Positions 4,466 through 6,893 of a stretch of DNA of 6,893 nucleotides are shown here, piece after piece (position 1 is the first letter of the stretch; every line of letters begins with the position of its first letter). Position numbers and translations under genes: made by a program. The notes beneath the pieces were generated by a model. It was not told where the DNA came from. It saw only the letters and a program-made list of their open reading frames with translations, and searched no databases. Source of the DNA: Opitutaceae bacterium (GTDB taxonomy: Bacteria; Verrucomicrobiota; Verrucomicrobiia; Opitutales; Opitutaceae); contig RGAX01000152.1 of assembly GCA_009919985.1 (NCBI GenBank), forward strand, positions 1 to 6,893. The letters are read 5' to 3'.

Positions 4466-6679
4466 ATGATTCACTTTCTTGTGGCCTTCGCGCTCCTCGC
4501 TCACGTGGTTTTCTGGGGCGCGGGTTTGGCGGTCTGGGTGATGCCGTGGCGTTGGCGTAAATTTTGGCCGGTGCTGGTCGTGCCAGCGGGGTTGGCGTTG
4601 CAATCGGGGGTGGTCTGGTTCGGAGCGCTAGCTGGGCTTAAGGGAACGAACCGTTATGCTCTGGCTTGTGAGGTGCTGCCGCTAGGATTGCTCCTGCTTG
4701 CGGGGCAGCGCGTAAAATGGCGTGCGGCGTGGGTAGATGTGCAACGCTTCAGATCGATCTGGGGTGTTGTTATCGTTGTTTTGGGATTACTAGTGATGCC
4801 TTTGGCTATAGTCTCAAAAGGGCTTACGACGTTTTCCTTGGGTAGTTGTGATGCAGGCGACTACGCGGCGGGTGCGCGGGTTTTGCAGGAATTTGCTAAG
4901 GATGAGCGCGGCGGGTTTTTGGGGCTGAAGGAGGTGGTTAGTGTACAGTCGGTAGATAATTTTTTTGATTACTGGACTCGGTTAAATCACTTCACGCCGT
5001 CAGCCTTGATTGCTTTCAATGGTTCGGTTCTAGGCTGCCAGCCGCACGAGCTAACGAGCCTTTTAACGATGGTGTTATTGGCGGGATCGGTGCCCGTGGT
5101 GTTTTGGTTGTCTCGGGCGTTGCTCGGTTTTGGCGGAGTTGAAAGTGTGGTGATTGCCGCCGTTTACGGGCTAAGTCCGCTGACATGGTACGCGGTGGGG
5201 CATGTTGCACCGGGCCAGCTGTTGGCGGCTATGGCGGTGGGTTTGGTCACCTGGTCAGGTGTGGCGCTGTGGCGGGCACGTCTGAATTGGCTCAACGCGG
5301 CAAGTTTCGCCGGCGTCTTGGGGGTGGGTTATTGGATTTTGTTGGGTAGTTATAATTTTATTATCGTGATCGTTCTGGTGCCGACTGTGGCCTACGTGAC
5401 AGGTTTGATGGGTTATAACCGATCGTGGGCGCGCGGTGGAGCATGGCTAGCAGCGATGCTCGCGCCGTTAGTCGCTTGCGGGGTGATTTTTTTCGGTCGG
5501 GTGGCGGGTTTGATCGAGCGCTTTCAATTGCTGCGTACGTATGATTTTGGATGGAAAATTCCTGCGTTGGGTCCGGAGGGTTGGTTGGGGTTGGTCAGCG
5601 GGCCGGAATTGGAGCCTTGGCGTAGTGCAGGGCTAAATGGGGTGCTGGCCGGATTCGTGATATTGCTTTGGATCTGGATGGGATGGCGGGCCTGGGGGCA
5701 ACGGCGGGTTAAGGCCTGGACCGCGCTCGCGATGACCTTGCCGGTGTTGGCGGGCTACTTTTTTTTACAGTGGCGCGGAGTAATTTTTGGGACCAACGCA
5801 AGCTACGATGCTTACAAATTATTTTCGGTGTTTTACCCGGTGATGCTACCAGCTTTCTTCTGGTGGGTGGCGCTGCGCTGGAGCGGTAAGTCGCGGGATA
5901 AATATATTGTAGGCGCTGTGATGCTTCTGGTGATAACAGGCAATGCGATCGGTACGGGTATGGTATTTTCGCGCTTGTGTATGGCGCCGTTGATCGTGGA
6001 TGGAGAGCTGCGTCAGCTTAGAAAACTTGAGACGCGCTCGGAAGTGGCGTCGCTTAATTTACTCCTGCCCGACATGTGGTCGCGGCTTTGGGCTAATGCG
6101 TTATTGCTGAAGAAGCCGCAGTATTTTGAGACGCACACCTATGAGGGCCGGCTCAACACGCCCTTGCGGGGTGCTTGGGATTTGAACGGCGGGTTGATCT
6201 CTATGCGGCTGCCCGATGGCGGGAGTGAATCACTAGGTTCGCACCTTTCGATCGTGAATACATCTCACCCTTATTTTCTGCGGGTGAGACTGGGTGAGGG
6301 CTGGTACGAGATGGAGCAGTTACCGCGCTCTCTGGTCCGTTGGAATTGGACGCGGGGCGATGCGACGCTGCGCGTGGAGAACTCTAATGAGCGCCCGCGG
6401 CGGGTGGTTGCGTATTTTAATGCGCGTTGTCAGGAGCCGCGTGAGTTGCAGCTCTGGCTCAATGGTCGGCTGATGCGCTCGTTGCAGCTAACGGAGAACT
6501 TACACGTGGTGCGTGTACCCGAAATCACCTTGCCAGCGGGAGTGAGTGTATTGGAGTTGCGTTTGAGCCCAACTCACTCGGCGGCAGTGCCAGCAGATGG
6601 ACGTCCGCTAGGATTGGCGCTTTACGGATTGGAGATTGAAGTTAAGCGCGACACGGATGTCCCTGAGCCGGAGGCCTAG
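4466..6679 (+). CDS. Large GT-C-like polytopic membrane protein with periplasmic C-terminal beta-sandwich
   Basis: A 737-residue inner-membrane protein, probably a GT-C-type glycosyltransferase that uses a lipid-linked sugar donor on the periplasmic face. I count about 14 membrane segments between residues 3 and 502. Basic loops (27-32, 81-96, 270-273, 407-416, 471-479) place these loops in the cytoplasm by the positive-inside rule. That puts the 119-195 loop outside, as expected for the GT-C catalytic loop; it carries CDAGDY (128-133), giving candidate catalytic aspartates D129/D132, and TRLNHFTPSALIAF (171-184), which resembles the region before TM5 in GT39 proteins. A TNASYDAYKL loop (443-452) precedes the last two helices. 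After helix 14 the chain is soluble and periplasmic: a linker region with PDMWSRLWANALLL and YFETHTYEGR, then a beta-rich domain (~605-727) matching the truncated gene at bases 1-429. No named family is certain; the donor, acceptor and even catalysis are inferred. Confidence 0.85.
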   Translation: MIHFLVAFALLAHVVFWGAGLAVWVMPWRWRKFWPVLVVPAGLALQSGVVWFGALAGLKGTNRYALACEVLPLGLLLLAGQRVKWRAAWVDVQRFRSIWGVVIVVLGLLVMPLAIVSKGLTTFSLGSCDAGDYAAGARVLQEFAKDERGGFLGLKEVVSVQSVDNFFDYWTRLNHFTPSALIAFNGSVLGCQPHELTSLLTMVLLAGSVPVVFWLSRALLGFGGVESVVIAAVYGLSPLTWYAVGHVAPGQLLAAMAVGLVTWSGVALWRARLNWLNAASFAGVLGVGYWILLGSYNFIIVIVLVPTVAYVTGLMGYNRSWARGGAWLAAMLAPLVACGVIFFGRVAGLIERFQLLRTYDFGWKIPALGPEGWLGLVSGPELEPWRSAGLNGVLAGFVILLWIWMGWRAWGQRRVKAWTALAMTLPVLAGYFFLQWRGVIFGTNASYDAYKLFSVFYPVMLPAFFWWVALRWSGKSRDKYIVGAVMLLVITGNAIGTGMVFSRLCMAPLIVDGELRQLRKLETRSEVASLNLLLPDMWSRLWANALLLKKPQYFETHTYEGRLNTPLRGAWDLNGGLISMRLPDGGSESLGSHLSIVNTSHPYFLRVRLGEGWYEMEQLPRSLVRWNWTRGDATLRVENSNERPRRVVAYFNARCQEPRELQLWLNGRLMRSLQLTENLHVVRVPEITLPAGVSVLELRLSPTHSAAVPADGRPLGLALYGLEIEVKRDTDVPEPEA

Positions 6680-6731
6680 AAAGCAGAGGATCGAGGCATC
6701 GTATGGAGTCTTTTCAAACATCGTTTTAGTT

Positions 6732-6785
6732 GTGTCCGTCAAGTTCAGCAAAGTCCTTTCTTTGGGCTCAACTCGTGTCCGTCAA
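6732..6785 (+). repeat. Direct repeat GTGTCCGTCAA (two exact copies)
   Basis: GTGTCCGTCAA occurs at 6732-6742 and 6775-6785, 43 bp apart start to start. A related word, GTGTCCGGAA, follows at 6824-6833. Two identical 11-mers this close together in ~200 bp are unlikely by chance. They may be protein-binding sites, pieces of a dispersed intergenic repeat, or part of a mobile-element end that continues past the window. Confidence 0.6.
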
Positions 6786-6817
6786 ATCGGGGTAACTTCA
6801 TTATTTTACTTTTAATA

Positions 6818-6827
6818 ACACTAGTGT
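6818..6827. repeat. Perfect 10-bp palindrome ACACTAGTGT
   Basis: ACACTAGTGT is its own reverse complement and overlaps the third GTGTCCG word (6824-6830). It sits in the AT-rich tail and contains CTAG. It could be a binding site or the terminal base pairs of an inserted element; the sequence alone does not decide. Confidence 0.4.
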
Positions 6828-6893
6828 CCGGAATTAAAGTGCTTTAGAATAGTGAGTTAGAATCATCCAACGTAATTTCTGTGGTGAGCGAGT

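Larger units (their letters stand above)
6680..6893. other. Non-coding, AT-richer tail with repeated words
   Basis: After the stop of the membrane-protein gene I see no convincing reading frame to the window end; a GTG at 6883 is too close to the edge to judge. The stretch differs from the genes by its higher A+T content after about 6786. It holds two identical 11-mers, a third related word and a palindrome, described separately. No hairpin plus T-run terminator is apparent just after 6679. Confidence 0.55.

Noticed and set aside
1..6893. tRNA, rRNA, CRISPR array, riboswitch or intact transposase
   Set aside because: No cloverleaf-like segment, repeat-spacer pattern, known aptamer core or transposase motif was seen on either strand.

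Overview
The window looks like part of a surface-polysaccharide or cell-envelope glycan locus from a GC-rich, free-living Gram-negative bacterium. The protein style suggests the Verrucomicrobiota, probably near Opitutaceae: GT4 enzymes with an N-terminal beta-rich domain, very large polytopic membrane proteins ending in a beta-sandwich, and few clear Shine-Dalgarno sites. That assignment rests on recall of similar proteins, with no search behind it.

Layout. (1) Bases 1-429, + strand: the 3' end of a gene cut by the window edge. It encodes a C-terminal beta-rich domain. (2) 436-2103, - strand: a GT4-type glycosyltransferase with an extra N-terminal beta-rich domain, ending 6 bp from gene 1 tail to tail. 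(3) 2214-about 2419, - strand: two short remnants that still show the junction of an AbiE-type (type IV) toxin-antitoxin operon, namely the last ~30 codons of an AbiEi-like antitoxin overlapping by ATGA the first ~20 codons of an AbiEii-like nucleotidyltransferase. (4) 2598-3599, - strand: a flippase-like/LPG-synthase-TM membrane protein. (5) 3705-4454 and 4466-6679, + strand: a SAM-dependent methyltransferase and a 737-residue GT-C-like membrane protein with a predicted periplasmic C-terminal domain, 11 bp apart and probably co-transcribed. (6) 6680-6893: an AT-richer non-coding tail with a duplicated 11-mer, a related third copy and a perfect 10-bp palindrome.

How the genes could work together (inference): the GT4 enzyme would add sugars on the cytoplasmic side, the LPTM protein could move or handle a lipid-linked intermediate, and the GT-C-like protein would act from a lipid-linked donor on the periplasmic face. 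The methyltransferase could modify a sugar or another small acceptor. The C-terminal domain of the 737-residue protein and the truncated protein at the left edge appear homologous, so two large proteins of one family probably flank this block.

The most interesting items are the AbiE remnant between two glycan genes, the paralogous terminal domains, and the repeat cluster at the right edge, which may be the border of a mobile or repetitive element continuing outside the window.
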